From the NCBI GenBank assembly GCA_963802745.1, contig CAWDKL010000072.1:40244-104243 (forward strand): 64,000 bases of DNA, written 5' to 3'. Positions 39,101-48,598 of the stretch are shown here, one piece after another. Origin of the DNA: JAJPKK01 sp963802745 (GTDB lineage: Bacteria > Pseudomonadota > Alphaproteobacteria > Rhizobiales > Xanthobacteraceae). The first letter of the stretch is position 1; every line of letters starts with the position of its first letter. The translations under genes were made by a program, and so were the position numbers. The notes beneath the pieces are model-generated. The model was not told the origin of the DNA. It worked only from the letters and a program-made list of their open reading frames with translations, and searched no databases.

Positions 39101-39251
39101 TTCGGCGGCGGGATGACGATGCTGTAGGGTTTTTTGGCCGGATTGGGCTCGCTGTGGAAGAAGCCCTTGTTCCTCCCAGAAGCGATACCAGCGCTGCTTG
39201 GGCCGCGGCGTGATCGTATTGTTTGGGCAGATCGGGGAGTGGGGTGGGCAT
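36168..39251 (-). CDS. valS: valyl-tRNA synthetase, multiply frameshifted
   Basis: Class I synthetase charging tRNA-Val. The N-terminus is MPTPLPDLPKQYDHAAAQ. The HIGH motif reads GALHLGHALNNTLQDIL, followed by GFETLWLPGTDHAGIATQAV, editing domain TIATTRPETMLGDTAVAV, the WISRQ-type block DWPISRQLWWGHQIPIWYC, and KMSKS as GMSKSKGNGVDP. Then come the anticodon-binding part (FCNKLWNASRFSLMNLEG) and a C-terminal coiled coil (KQQDLAKLDGLIAAKRKKLE). At least five shifts (about 37,275, 38,235, 38,600, 38,820, 39,160) separate these blocks. A functional gene is almost certain in the source organism. Confidence 0.92.
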
Positions 39252-39264
39252 GGGGTGATTCACA

Positions 39265-39598
39265 TTATGTGCGGGCACGCGTCTTGCGGGCCGCGCGGCT
39301 GCCCCGGAACTGGCCCTGCTCGCTTCGCGCAGGGCGATCTGCCTGGCCAAATAGACCTTGGCGAGACTCTGGTACGGCACGTCGATTTTCTTGGCCAGGG
39401 CCTTGAGTTCCGCCAGCATATCGGAGGGGATCCGAATGGAGATCGACTTCAAGGATGGCTTCAGGTTCGGGAAGGGGTTGCGTCGCCGACGCGGCTGGAG
39501 TGAACGTAGCCGTAATCCAACGGCGAATGCGTCGCCCAGAACTCGCGTTCTTGGTCTTCGTTCTTGAACGCCGGTATTCGATCAGCCCGTTTCTTCAT
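39265..39598 (-). CDS. brnA: BrnA-type antitoxin, frameshifted
   Basis: The reading begins MKKRADRIPAFKNEDQEREF, then WATHSPLDYG, the usual BrnA N-terminal segment. After a shift near 39,490 comes the ribbon-helix-helix-like KSISIRIPSDMLAELKALAK then DVPYQSLAKVYLARQIALR. A second shift near 39,310 is needed to reach a stop just before valS. Without it the frame runs straight into valS. It overlaps brnT by 17 bases, in the canonical toxin-first order. Confidence 0.75.
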
Positions 39599-39883
39599 AA
39601 AAGCGTCTTTCTTTCCGGTTCATGTCTCTGGCGGAGATGACTCGGATCAGGTTGCCTCTTACCGTGAAGATTACCGCGAGCAGCCGTCCCCCATTGGTCC
39701 TGCCGAATGCCGCCCACCGCTTCTCAGCAGCGGAATGCCTGGGGTCGTCCAGGACGAGCAGGGGCACATTGAAGAAGACCTGCTCGCACTCCCAATTCTC
39801 CACGTCGTGGCGCGACGCGATTCCTTGTCGGCGTTGCCCTCATCCCACTGGAAACCGACAACGTTTTCAGAACCGTTACCCAT
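39582..39883 (-). CDS. brnT: BrnT-type RNase toxin, frameshifted
   Basis: A DUF497/BrnT ribonuclease: VGFQWDEGNADKE near the N-terminus, then (after a shift near 39,815) VENWECEQVFFNVPLLVLDD, GRTNGGRLLAVIFTVRG and the C-terminal IRVISARDMNRKERRFYE, which is the family signature. A palindromic operator lies 11 bases upstream of the ATG. Confidence 0.8.
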
Positions 39884-39894
39884 GCGTAGTAAGT

Positions 39895-39913
39895 GTATAT
39901 GAACAACATATAC
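39895..39913. promoter_or_regulatory. brnTA operator palindrome
   Basis: GTATATGAACAACATATAC is a 7-bp perfect inverted repeat with a 5-base spacer, extendable by one pair. It lies directly upstream of brnT in AT-rich sequence. BrnA proteins repress their own promoter, so this is the likely site. Confidence 0.6.
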
Positions 39914-39950
39914 AAGTCAAGGCGTTCTCCACTGGTTCCTCGCGGCCCGG

Positions 39951-39988
39951 CCCCCTCACCCCGGCCCTCTCCCAGAGGGAGAGGGGGA
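39951..39988. repeat. CCCTCACCC/CCCTCTCCC palindromic repeat
   Basis: Hairpin CCCTCTCCC/GGGAGAGGG preceded by CCCCTCACCCCGG, same family as at 31,192. It abuts the cimA stop. Confidence 0.75.
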
Positions 39989-41607
39989 TCATGCTTCCCC
40001 TTCCCTCTTCCGCCCTCCGCCCTCCGCCTTTCTTCCGGCCTCTTCATCCTTATACAGCTTGTACTCGAAGCTATCGACCAGGGCGATCCAGCTTGCCTCG
40101 ATGACGTTCTCGCTGACGCCGACGGTGCCCCAGACGTCCTCCTCGTCCTGGCTCTCGATGACCACGCGGACGCCGGCGGCCGTGGCGGCCTCGGAGTTGA
40201 TCACCCGCACCTTGTAATCGACCAGGTGCAGCTTGGCCAGGTTGGGGAAGGTGCCGTTGAGGGCCTTGCGCATGGCGGCGTCCAGGGCGTTGACCGGGCC
40301 GTCGCCCTCGGCCACCTCGTGGCGGAGCTGGTCGCCGACGCGAATCTTGACCGTGGCCTCGGTGCGAATCTCGCCGTCGGCGTTGGTCTCCACGTTGACG
40401 TGGTAGCTCAGCCGCTGGAAGTGCGGCCGGAACTTGCCGGCGCAGCGCCGCACCAGCAGGTCGAACGAGCCGTCGGCCGCCTCGAACTGGTAGCCGGCGT
40501 TCTCCAGCGAGACCACGCGGGCCAGGATCTCGTCCATCAGCTTGGGATCGTCCTGGATGCGATGGCGGCGGGCCAGCGCCATGATGTTCGCCCGCCCGGA
40601 AAGCTCGCTCACCAGCACGCGCCGCTCGTTGCCCACCCGCTCCGGGTCGATGTGCTCGTAGCTGGCCGCGATGCGGCTGACGCCGCTGACGTGCATGCCG
40701 CCCTTGTGGGCGAAGGCGCTGCGGCCGACGAACGGCTGGTTGGCGCGGAAGTTCATGTTGGCCATCTCGTAGACGAAGCGCGACAGCTCGGTGAGGCGCT
40801 TGACTCCCTCGGCATGGAGCACCTCGTAGCCCTGCTTCTTGATCGCCAGGTTGGCGGCCACGGAGATCAGGTCGGCGTTGCCGCAGCGCTCGCCGAAGCC
40901 GTTGATCGTGCCCTGCACGTGCACGGCCCCGGCGTCGACGGCGGCCAGCGAATTGGCCACCGCCAAGTCGCAGTCGTTGTGGCAATGGATGCCCACGGGC
41001 ACGCCCACGGCCGCGATCGCGGCGCGGGTGATCGGCGGCGATTTCCTCGGGCATGCTGCCGCCGTTGGTGTCGCAGAGCACGACCAGGCGCGCCCCGGCC
41101 TCGGCCGCCGCCCGGATCGCCTGCAGCGCGTAGTCGGCGTCGGCCTTCCAGCCGTCGAAGAAATGCTCGGCGTCGAAGATCACCTCGCGCCCGGCCCGGA
41201 CCAGGTAGGCGACGCTCTCGGCGGATCATGGCCAGGTTTTCCTCGCCGCTGGTCCGCAAGCACTTCGGTGGCGTGGAAGGCCGACGCCTTGCCGACCAGC
41301 GTGATCACCGCCGTGCCGGAGTCCAGCAGGGCCGCCAGTCCGCGGTCCTCGGCGGCCGTTGACGCCTTTGCGGCGCGTCATGCCGAAGGCGCAGACGTGG
41401 GCGTGCTTGAGGTCCAAGCTCGCCGACCCGCTGGAAGTATTGGCAGTCCTTTTCGTTGGAGGCCGGGATAGCCGCCTTCGATGTAGTCGAAGCCCAGCGG
41501 CGTCGAGCCGCTCGGTCAGGTGCGAGCTTGTCCTGGAGCGAGAAGCTGATGCCTTCGCCCTGGGCGCCGTCGCGAAGCGTGGTATCGTAGATTTCGATGC
41601 GACGCAT
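39989..41607 (-). CDS. cimA: citramalate synthase, multiply frameshifted
   Basis: Condenses acetyl-CoA and pyruvate to (R)-citramalate, an entry to isoleucine. The N-terminus MRRIEIYDTTLRDGAQGEGI shows the HMGL catalytic Arg-Asp motif. The middle frames give IFDAEHFFDGWKADADYALQ and LVVLCDTNGGSMPEEIA. From 41,008 the rest is intact: GVPVGIHCHNDCDLAVANSL (metal His), GTINGFGERCGNADLISV, SAFAHKGGMHVSGV, and the LeuA regulatory domain (ATVKIRVGDQLRHEVAEGDG). CimA is preferred over LeuA because of the AHKGGMHV and LENAGYQFEAADGSFDLL blocks. About four shifts lie before 41,040. Confidence 0.9.
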
Positions 41608-41623
41608 GGTGTGCCTTAAACTT

Positions 41624-41656
41624 AAAAAGCCCTCAGGCCGTTTTCGACCTCAGGGC
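41624..41656 (-). terminator. terminator-like hairpin in the cimA leader
   Basis: On the minus strand, GCCCTGAGG and CCTGAGGGC pair with one internal mismatch around a CGAAAAC-type loop, and the stem is followed by TTTTTAAG. It lies 17 bases upstream of the cimA ATG and could be an attenuator. Confidence 0.45.
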
Positions 41657-41842
41657 TCGACTTGTCGGTTTGTAAGCCGGAAGCCCCTACGGCCGCCCTC
41701 CGTCGATAATGGCGATTCCTACGCCGACAGAGTCGGCCGCGGGGAAAGGCGACGGCTTGGCAACCTGAGTGGACATCAACCGGCTCTTTTTCGGAAACGC
41801 AGTTACCCAGATAATCGAGTTTACCTCAGGGGGTGACGAGCG

Positions 41843-42241
41843 TCAAGAGGGGCTGCCCCCTGCCTTCAGCAGCGCCAACAGTCGGGCCCGCATCCGCTTC
41901 GCAATAGCCATCGCCTCGCGGGCGTCTTGTTTCTCCGCAGATTCACCCGGGTAGCGCAAAAATACGGCCGCTTGACTTAAAAAACGGAGATCCTCGGCCG
42001 GCCACGACCACTCACCACAGGCGGAACGAAGAATCTCGTCCAGCAGCAACAACACATGCGTCCGTGGAGGAGCGACGCCGAGTTGGATCGCAAGCCCCTT
42101 CATGAGTTTTTCGACGCACTGTTGGCAGTGAAAACAGACGGCGTCGTAATTGGGCGACTTTCTCGCCCGCAACTCGCGAGAGGCGACGGTAAAATCCCCC
42201 TCGGCCTTAGCGATCCATTCCTTAACCGTCTCGTTCGGCAT
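41843..42241 (-). CDS. HEPN-domain protein (toxin of MNT/HEPN pair)
   Basis: About 132 residues: MPNETVKEWIAKAEGDFTVA, AVCFHCQQCVEKLMKGLAIQ and RTHVLLLLDEIL are HEPN helical features. The frame is intact. The ATG at 42,241 overlaps the end of the nucleotidyltransferase frame by 20 bases. HEPN proteins of such pairs are RNases silenced by AMPylation by the MNT partner. The RX4-6H catalytic motif is not obvious to me, so activity is uncertain. Confidence 0.82.
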   Translation of the reverse strand: MPNETVKEWIAKAEGDFTVASRELRARKSPNYDAVCFHCQQCVEKLMKGLAIQLGVAPPRTHVLLLLDEILRSACGEWSWPAEDLRFLSQAAVFLRYPGESAEKQDAREAMAIAKRMRARLLALLKAGGSPS

Positions 42242-42541
42242 AGAGGGTCTTCCCGCAGTCAATCGCCTCGCGAACCAGGGGATCGCCTTCCGTATAACGA
42301 CGCTGGGCATCCTCCGGGCGATAGGCGATCAGGTCGATGGGCAGACGGAGATCGAGGCGGTTGAGAATCTCCAGGGATGGCGAAAACCGGTCCCCTCAAA
42401 ACGCATGATGACCAACAGGTCAACATCCGAATGTTCCCCTGCCGTGCCGCGGGCGTGCGAGCCGAAGAGGATGATCCGCTGCGGGCGGAACTCGAAGGCG
42501 ATTCTCTGGCCCACGTCCTGGATTTCCTTCATGCTCACCAT
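42222..42541 (-). CDS. MNT nucleotidyltransferase antitoxin, frameshifted
   Basis: MntA-like minimal nucleotidyltransferase: EIQDVGQRIAFEFRPQRIIL, FGSHARGTAGEHSDVDLLVI with the GSX10DXD active site. A shift near 42,380 joins RFEGTG to SPSLEILNRLDLRLPIDLIA, then RYTEGDPLVREAIDCGKTLY. The start is the ATG at 42,541 or 42,532. Translationally coupled to the HEPN gene by overlap. Confidence 0.82.
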
Positions 42542-42633
42542 GATCCGCCTCGCCGCACACGATGCTCTCTTCCCGCCACGTATTATAGCAGCTTGGCCGG
42601 CGCAACGCAATCCGCGTCTCGACCGCGGCCTGA

Positions 42634-45352
42634 TCAAGCACAGCCGCGGCGATCCTTTGCCTTGCGATGGGCCGTGTCTTCCTCGACGTCTTCTGCCTCC
42701 GCTTCTTCATCGTCTTCGTCTCCTTCGTCCTCTTCCTCGTCCTCCTCTTCGAGGTCGTCGTCCTCCTCGTCTTCTTCGTCGTCCTCTTCTTCGTCCAGAT
42801 CTTCCTCGCCGTCGTCCTCGAAGTCGTCGTCTTCCTCGTCGAGCGGTGCGTCGTCGGCTGTCCGCCGGGCGCGGTCGCTGCGGCGGTTCGGGGGCGCGGC
42901 GGCCGGGGCCTGCTCCTCCTTGTCCTCGGGCGGGGCCATCAGGATGCGGTTGTTGTGCCGCGGCGGCGGCGGCGCGGCGGCCCCCGCGGCCGGCGCCTGG
43001 CCGTTCATGTCCTGCCACTGTTCGAGGGTCAGGAGGATTTCGCGGGCCTGCGAGCCGTTGTAGGGGCCGACGATGCCGTCCTCGGCCATGTAGTCGATCA
43101 GCCGGGCGGCGCGGCCGTAGCCGATGCCCAAGCGCCCGCTGCAAGAGCGAGACGCTGCCGCGGCCCTCGCGGACCACGACGTCGATGGCCGCCTCGTAGA
43201 GTTCATCGCGGCTGCTGAGGGCCTGTCTTGCCGTCGCCGCTGGCTGGCGTCAGTCTTCAATTGCACCAGTTCCTTGACGAACTGCGGCTCGCTGGTGGCC
43301 ACGGCGGCGATGACGCGGTTGATCTCGTCGTCGCAGAGGTAGGTGCCCTGGCCGCGGATGAGCGTGCTGGTGCCCGGCCAGAGGAAGAGCATGTCGCCGT
43401 TGCCCAGCAGCTTGTCGGCCCCCATTTCGTCCAGCACCACGCGGCTGTCGGTGCGGCTGGCCACCTGGAAGGAGATCCGCGCCGGCAGGTTCGACTTGAT
43501 CAGGCCGGTGATCACGTCCACGGTGGGCTTCTGCGTGGCCAGCACCAGGTGGATGCCGACCGCCCGGCTCTTCTGCGCCAGGCGGATGATGTGCTGCTCG
43601 ACCTCCTTGGCGGCGGTCATCATCAGGTCGGCCAGCTCGTCGGCCACGATGACCACGTAGGGCATGTGCGTGGGGATCTGCCGCCGCTGATCGTCGTCTT
43701 CCGGCTTGATCCGCTCCATCAGCTCCTCTTCGCCGAGCTGGTTGTAGACGCTGATGTGGCGCACGCCGGCGCGGGCCAGCAGGTGGTAGCGCTCCTCCAT
43801 CTTCTCCACCGCCCAGGCCAGGATCGCCTCGGCCTTCCGCATGTCGGTCACCACGGGGTGCATGAGGTGCGGCAGGCACTTGTAGGGGCTGAGTTCGACC
43901 ATCTTCGGATCGATCAGCAGCAGCCGCACTTCGTCGGGCCGCCGCGTCATGAGCATCGAGACGATGATCGAGTTCAGGCAGACGCTCTTGCCCGTGCCGG
44001 TGCGGCCGGCGATCAGCAGGTGCGGCAGGGTGGTCAGGTCGACGACCATGGGGTTGCCGGAAACGTCCTTGCCCAGGAAGATGGGGATGCGCATGTTCTG
44101 GGCCTTGCCGTTGGTCTCTTCCATGACCTCGCGGAGGCGGACGATCTGCCGCTCGTTGTTGGGCACCTCGACGCCCACGGTGTTCTTGCCGGGCATGCGG
44201 CGCCACGATCCGCACGCTGGGCACCCGCAGGGCGATGGCCAGGTCGTCGGACAGGCCGGTGATCTTGCTCAGCCGCAGCCCGGCCTCCAGCTCGACCTCG
44301 TATTGGGCGATCACCGGGCCGGTCTGGATTTCCACCACGCGGACGTGGAAACCGAAATCGAGGAACGTCTTCTCCAGGATCTTGGCCTTGCGGCGGACTT
44401 CCTTCTCCTGCTCGTCGAAGCAGAAGGGCTCGCCGGCAAGCAGCAGGTCGATGCCGGGCAACTCGTAATCGCCCGCGTCGGCGCCGTCGGCTGGAGGTCC
44501 TTGAGGACTTCCTCCGGCGGCGTCTTGCGCGGCTTGCGCGATGCCGCAGCAGCGAGGCCGGCGGCTTCCGCGCTGGCGGCCTGGCTTCGGCCGGCTCGCC
44601 GTCGGCCGCCTCGTCGTCCCTGGCCTGGCTTTCCTCCTCCTCTTCGTCGTCCTCGTCGTCTGCCGTCCTCGGCGCGGGCCGGCCGGAAATGCGGACCGCC
44701 ACCGGCCGTCTGCGCGTCGTCCTCGTCGTAGCCATCCAGGTCGGAGCGCCGCCGCTTGATCTTCTGGGCGTAGGCGGCGCCGACGTGCAGCACGCCGCGG
44801 CCGAAGTCCTTGCGTCGGCTTGCCGATGATCCAGGCGAAGATGCGGACCAGCAAGTAGTCGGTCGAGAGCAGCAGGCCGCCCAGGATCAGGCTGACCGTG
44901 AGGATATAGGCGCCGACGCTGGCGAAATTCATCTCCAGCAGTCCGCGGCCGGCCGCCCCCAGGTAGCCGCCGGAGCCGATCACCGGGCCGGGCGAGAAGC
45001 TGCGGCACGGCCATGGCGACCAAGCGTGGTCAAGCCGACCAGCGAAAGCAGCCAGCCGGCCAGGCGCAGCAAGGGCTGGTCCACCGTGCGGCGCGCCAGC
45101 AGCACGGCGTCCAGCACGGCCAGCGAAACCAGCAGATAATAGGCCCCCAGTCCCAGGGCGGTGAACAACAGCCGGCTGACCAGCGCCCCGGAGCGGCCGC
45201 AGGCGTTGAGCACTTCGGCCCGCTCGGGAAAGACCAGCTTGCTGGGCGGATCGGCCGGATCGTAGCTCAGCAGCGAGGCGGCCAGGAAGACGCACCAGCG
45301 CCAACAGGCCCAGCGCCAGCAGGTCCATTTTCAGATTGCGGTGTTCGAGCAT
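42634..45352 (-). CDS. ftsK: FtsK/SpoIIIE DNA translocase with acidic tail, frameshifted
   Basis: The N-terminus (MLEHRNLKMDLLALGLLALV) and two further hydrophobic stretches are membrane segments. The motor domain has Walker A AGRTGTGKSVCLNSII, LLIDPKMVELSPYKCLPHLM, Walker B VVIVADELADLMM, RLAQKSRAVGIHLVLATQKP and DEMGADKLLGNGDMLFL. The gamma domain reads GYGRAARLIDYMAEDGIVGP. After it comes a run of about 60 mostly Asp/Glu residues to the stop, unusual for FtsK. Frames change around 43,145, 43,240, 44,210, 44,490, 44,700 and 45,000. The role is chromosome segregation at division. Confidence 0.9.
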
Positions 45353-45720
45353 GAGGCCGCGCGGTGCAACTGGTTGCGTGATTCCCGCCGCGCGGTCGCG
45401 CGCAGGCGGGAGACCCTGGGCACGTCCTTGCCCGAGCATGTTCCTGCTTCTTCGTCCTAAGTATCGGCCGCGTCGGCAGTTGGCAACCAGTCGTGAAGCC
45501 GGCTGGGCCGACTTGTTTACCCCCGGTGCGCAACGGGAAATGCCGGCTTGCCGCCTACAACCGACAGCCTGGGACCGCGCATTGCCCTTGGAGCGGCTTC
45601 AGGGGTTTTCAGGGCGGGTTCCCAACGGAACCGCCAACGGCGCAAAAGGGCGCCGATGCGTGAGGGAAGTAGCGGCTGGTGGTTAAAGGCGGCCTGTGGA
45701 CGGGGGCAGGGCGGCTGTGC
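45353..45720. other. intergenic region, nothing recognised
   Basis: About 370 bases between ftsK and the DUF2442 gene. It should hold the ftsK promoter. I see no gene or clear repeat. Confidence 0.4.
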
Positions 45721-45966
45721 CTACGCCAGCACCTTCATATTCTCGTAGAGGAACTCGGGGGCGAGGTCGGCCCCGCTGTCCCAAACGACCGTCTGCAACT
45801 CGGGGTCGACGCGGAATCGCTTGAATTGCTCGATGTCCGTCAGCGGGCCGAAGACCTCCCCCGTGAGTTCGCCGCGGAGATCAATTTCTCCTTCGGCGCC
45901 GTCGTTGAATCGCAGCCATAGCACGTCAGTCCGCAGATATCGGGCTTCCCGGACATGTAGGATCAT
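45721..45966 (-). CDS. DUF2442 protein
   Basis: An 81-residue protein: MILHVREARYLRTDVLWLRF, GAEGEIDLRGELTGEVFGPL and QTVVWDSGADLAPEFLYE are DUF2442 signature blocks. Usually paired with a DUF4160 gene, which I do not see. The role is unknown, and some members are suspected toxin-antitoxin parts. Start at 45,966 fits the family. Confidence 0.8.
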   Translation of the reverse strand: MILHVREARYLRTDVLWLRFNDGAEGEIDLRGELTGEVFGPLTDIEQFKRFRVDPELQTVVWDSGADLAPEFLYENMKVLA

Positions 45967-46164
45967 GGTCTTACTCCACCGGTGATTGTCGCACGCCTCA
46001 GCATTCAAGTCAACTTGGGCGTTTCCTGTTTCCCTGACCTCAGAGGAGCCATCTCCATCATATCATTGCATCTCGGCGTGAGGTCCCTTACAATGATCGA
46101 CAATGCCCGGGCGATTCTCTTTGCCCCGCCGTGGAGCGCCACTGAAGCCCTCGGGAGATCAGGC

Positions 46165-46731
46165 GTGTCGGACGACCGTAAGCCCTGGCAATTCGGCCTC
46201 AGCAGCCTGTTTCTGGTAACGCTCGTGCTGGCCCTGGTGTTGGGTTGGCTCACGCGGCCGTCTTACGTCGATTTGACCATCGTGTCGGTCACGCGTGACG
46301 TCCTTGGAGGGGCCGAGGTTACGTTCCGGGTGACACGCCCTGTCAAGGCACAATTATCCCGGGGCGATTTCACGGAAGATGGAAGACCGGGCAATGGGAC
46401 TTTGTTCCTGGCGCGCAGCCTGGCGGACCGTGTCACGGTTACCGGGCGCACGGGGGCTCCCGATATGAACACACAGCCGCAAACGCGATGGCCGGGGATC
46501 GCCCCTTCATGGCAAAACTCGGTGGCGTTGGTGCGGCCGGGCGAAACCTACCGGCTCACCGAGAGCCAGCCGTTGCGAATCCTGCGGGGTATGGACGGGC
46601 AGGGCACGCTGACCTACTGCTGGCTGTTCCTCGGGACGCCAGAGAACGTCAGGCGGAATGCCCGCCCGCCGCCAAGACGCAGCCCTAATTCTCGTCAGAG
46701 GCGGCCTCGGTCGCCGCATGGGAGCGTATGA
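46165..46731 (+). CDS. membrane-anchored hypothetical protein, first gene of a coupled operon
   Basis: About 188 residues from a GTG with GGAG upstream. A single N-terminal membrane segment (FGLSSLFLVTLVLALVLGWL) precedes an extracytoplasmic beta-rich domain. This N-terminal pattern is frequent in planctomycete proteins of unknown function. The stop overlaps the next start (ATGA). An upstream ATG (46,093) would add 24 residues. Confidence 0.6.
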   Translation: MSDDRKPWQFGLSSLFLVTLVLALVLGWLTRPSYVDLTIVSVTRDVLGGAEVTFRVTRPVKAQLSRGDFTEDGRPGNGTLFLARSLADRVTVTGRTGAPDMNTQPQTRWPGIAPSWQNSVALVRPGETYRLTESQPLRILRGMDGQGTLTYCWLFLGTPENVRRNARPPPRRSPNSRQRRPRSPHGSV

Positions 46732-47147
46732 AACTGCGAAGGCAAAACTTGCTCTGGATTGCCGTGCTGGCCGCGTACGTCGCGCTCTGGTGGCCCTATC
46801 TGCCGTACCTTCGGCAGCCGGCCAGACCGACCGTCTGCTGGGTGACTGACGTCCGCGAATTGCCGTCCGACGGCAGCCGGCCGCACGGGCTCGATAAGCG
46901 AGTGCAGGTCGTGCTCGGCTACGACGGGCCGGCGCCGGAACTGGACAAACTGGGCGAATTGTTTCGCGGCCGCTTGATCTGCGACGCCCGCACCGAGGCC
47001 GTGGAACTGAGCGACACAGACCTGGTCCAGGCGGCAACCATCGATCGCGCACACTCGCTCGTCATGGTGGACTTGACGCTGAAACTCGCCGTGGCGCCGC
47101 CTGACGCGGGCAGCATCGCGCTCTGGCGGAGTCGGCCACACCGATGA
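46728..47147 (+). CDS. membrane-anchored hypothetical protein, second gene of the operon
   Basis: A 139-residue protein with one N-terminal membrane segment (LLWIAVLAAYVALWWPYLPY) and a soluble remainder (CWVTDVRELPSDGS and KLGELFRGRLICDARTEAVE). The ATGA overlaps on both sides show tight coupling to the first and third genes. I cannot name a family. Confidence 0.6.
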   Translation: MKLRRQNLLWIAVLAAYVALWWPYLPYLRQPARPTVCWVTDVRELPSDGSRPHGLDKRVQVVLGYDGPAPELDKLGELFRGRLICDARTEAVELSDTDLVQAATIDRAHSLVMVDLTLKLAVAPPDAGSIALWRSRPHR

Positions 47148-48350
47148 TCGCCGCTCCGCCCATCGTGGTCCCCGTGCAACCGCTGACCGACAGCCGGGGC
47201 CGGCCGCTGCCGCTGGGGGCGATCCAACGGTTGGATAACGAGGAACTGTTGAAAGTCCTCGAAAACTCCCCGGGCGGTCCCACGGCCCGGTGGGGTTCCA
47301 CGACGCAGCGAAGTCCCACGGCCCAGTATTTTGATTTTTGCAATCCGTTCCGAGGCACGTTATCACCGGACGGCCGCTTCGCCATGCTGGGCACCGACAG
47401 CGACGCCGGCGGCTTCCTCTGGGACATCGACCGCGGTACGGTCCGGCGGTTGCCCGCCCGGCCCTTGGCCGCGTCTCACGACGGGAAGACCGTTGCCATG
47501 GCGGAGTCACTGGCAGGGGAGAGGAACATCGAGCTTTATGACGTGGCAACGGGGACTGTCCGCAGGCTGCCGATCTCTCGCGGCAGGTGGGGCGCCTTTG
47601 ACGTTTTCGGCCGACAACAAACGTCTCTTTGCCACCTGGGAACGCTTCGCCGAAAACACCGATGCGCGGTTTTTTCCCCGCTACTGCTACGAATCACGGA
47701 GTGGGACGCAAGAACAGGCTTGCCAGTCTGCCACATCCGGACCCCTCTGAGCGGCAAGCACGCCCTCACTCACCCCGATATCACTCGCCTAAGCGCGGTC
47801 TGCGAAGCGAGGAAACGGCTGTTTTTTCTCGACGCCGACCGGCACTTCCGGGCGTGGGACCTCGTGAACAACAAGCAGGTCCGCGACTGGGTGTTGAACG
47901 AGCACCTTCCGTCGGGTGACTACGATCGAAAGTGCGAGGGAGGTCACGTCACGCCGGACGGCCGATTGATCACTGTCGCAGCCTACGAGAACTTCCTTTG
48001 GGCCACGGCGCATCGCAGTCCTCGATTGCGACGACGGTCGTTGCCGGCACTTCCCCTGCCCATGCCCCTGTATACGCGCTTTCCGGATATTGGGCAGTTC
48101 GTCCGACCGGAGCATCCTTGCGATACATGGCGGTAGCATCGGCTACGTGTTGTTGGATGCGTCGACCGGCGAGTTGCTTTTGCAATATCCGAGCGGAGAG
48201 AATTTCGGTCCGTGGCCCGTGCTTTCGTTCGCCGAGGGGGATCGCATGTTGATCGTCAGGAAGGTCAAGAACATGCCGAACGAGTTCGAGACCACCGTCT
48301 GGGGCCTGCGGCGGATTCGCAACGCGGCGCGGCAGGCGAAGCCGAAATAG
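47144..48350 (+). CDS. WD40-like beta-propeller protein, frameshifted
   Basis: About 400 residues with repeated propeller phrases: LSPDGRFAMLGTDSDAGGFL, WDIDRGTVRRLPARPLAASH, WDARTGLPVCHIRTPLSG, and GYVLLDASTGELLLQYPSGE at the end. Frames change near 47,605 and back near 47,690, and again near 48,010-48,100. No signal peptide is evident, and the partners upstream are membrane-anchored. Role unknown. Confidence 0.65.
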
Positions 48351-48357
48351 ACGGCCG

Positions 48358-48549
48358 TCACGGCTCCTCGGCCGGCGGCTCGTCGGCCATTTCCTCGGGC
48401 GATTCCTCCGGCAGGTGCGGCATGCCGTAACGCTCGTCCAGCCAACGGCCCAGATCGACCAGCCGGCAACGCTCGCTGCAAAAGGGCATCGCCGGGCTCG
48501 CCTGGGGATCGAACTGCTTGCCGCAAGTCGGGCAACGAACAGACGCCAT
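48358..48549 (-). CDS. yacG: YacG-type DNA gyrase inhibitor
   Basis: A 63-residue zinc protein with four Cys: CPTCGKQF near the start, and CSERCRLVDLGRWLDERYGM after. YacG binds gyrase B and blocks DNA binding. The C-terminus is acidic. Last gene of the chaperone-region minus-strand series, separated from fmdB by one palindromic repeat. Confidence 0.9.
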   Translation of the reverse strand: MASVRCPTCGKQFDPQASPAMPFCSERCRLVDLGRWLDERYGMPHLPEESPEEMADEPPAEEP

Positions 48550-48550
48550 A

Positions 48551-48590
48551 GCCCTCACCCCCTGCCCCTCTCCCGAAAGGAGAGGGGAGA
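48551..48590. repeat. CCCTCACCC/CCCTCTCCC palindromic repeat
   Basis: Hairpin CCCCTCTCCC/GGAGAGGGGA with outward CCCTCACCCCCTG. It sits between yacG and fmdB. Confidence 0.75.
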
Positions 48591-48598
48591 CCTTCGCC

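Noticed and set aside
42667..42850. A possible CRISPR or simple-sequence array in the repetitive CTTCGTC-rich stretch
   Set aside because: The repetition is codon-level (Asp/Glu runs) without spacers or conserved repeats.
42667..43218. A hydrophobic plus-strand frame and a Ser-run plus-strand frame opposite the ftsK tail
   Set aside because: They arise from reading the acidic GAG/GAC repeats of ftsK on the other strand, and ftsK is continuous with its gamma domain in the chosen frame.
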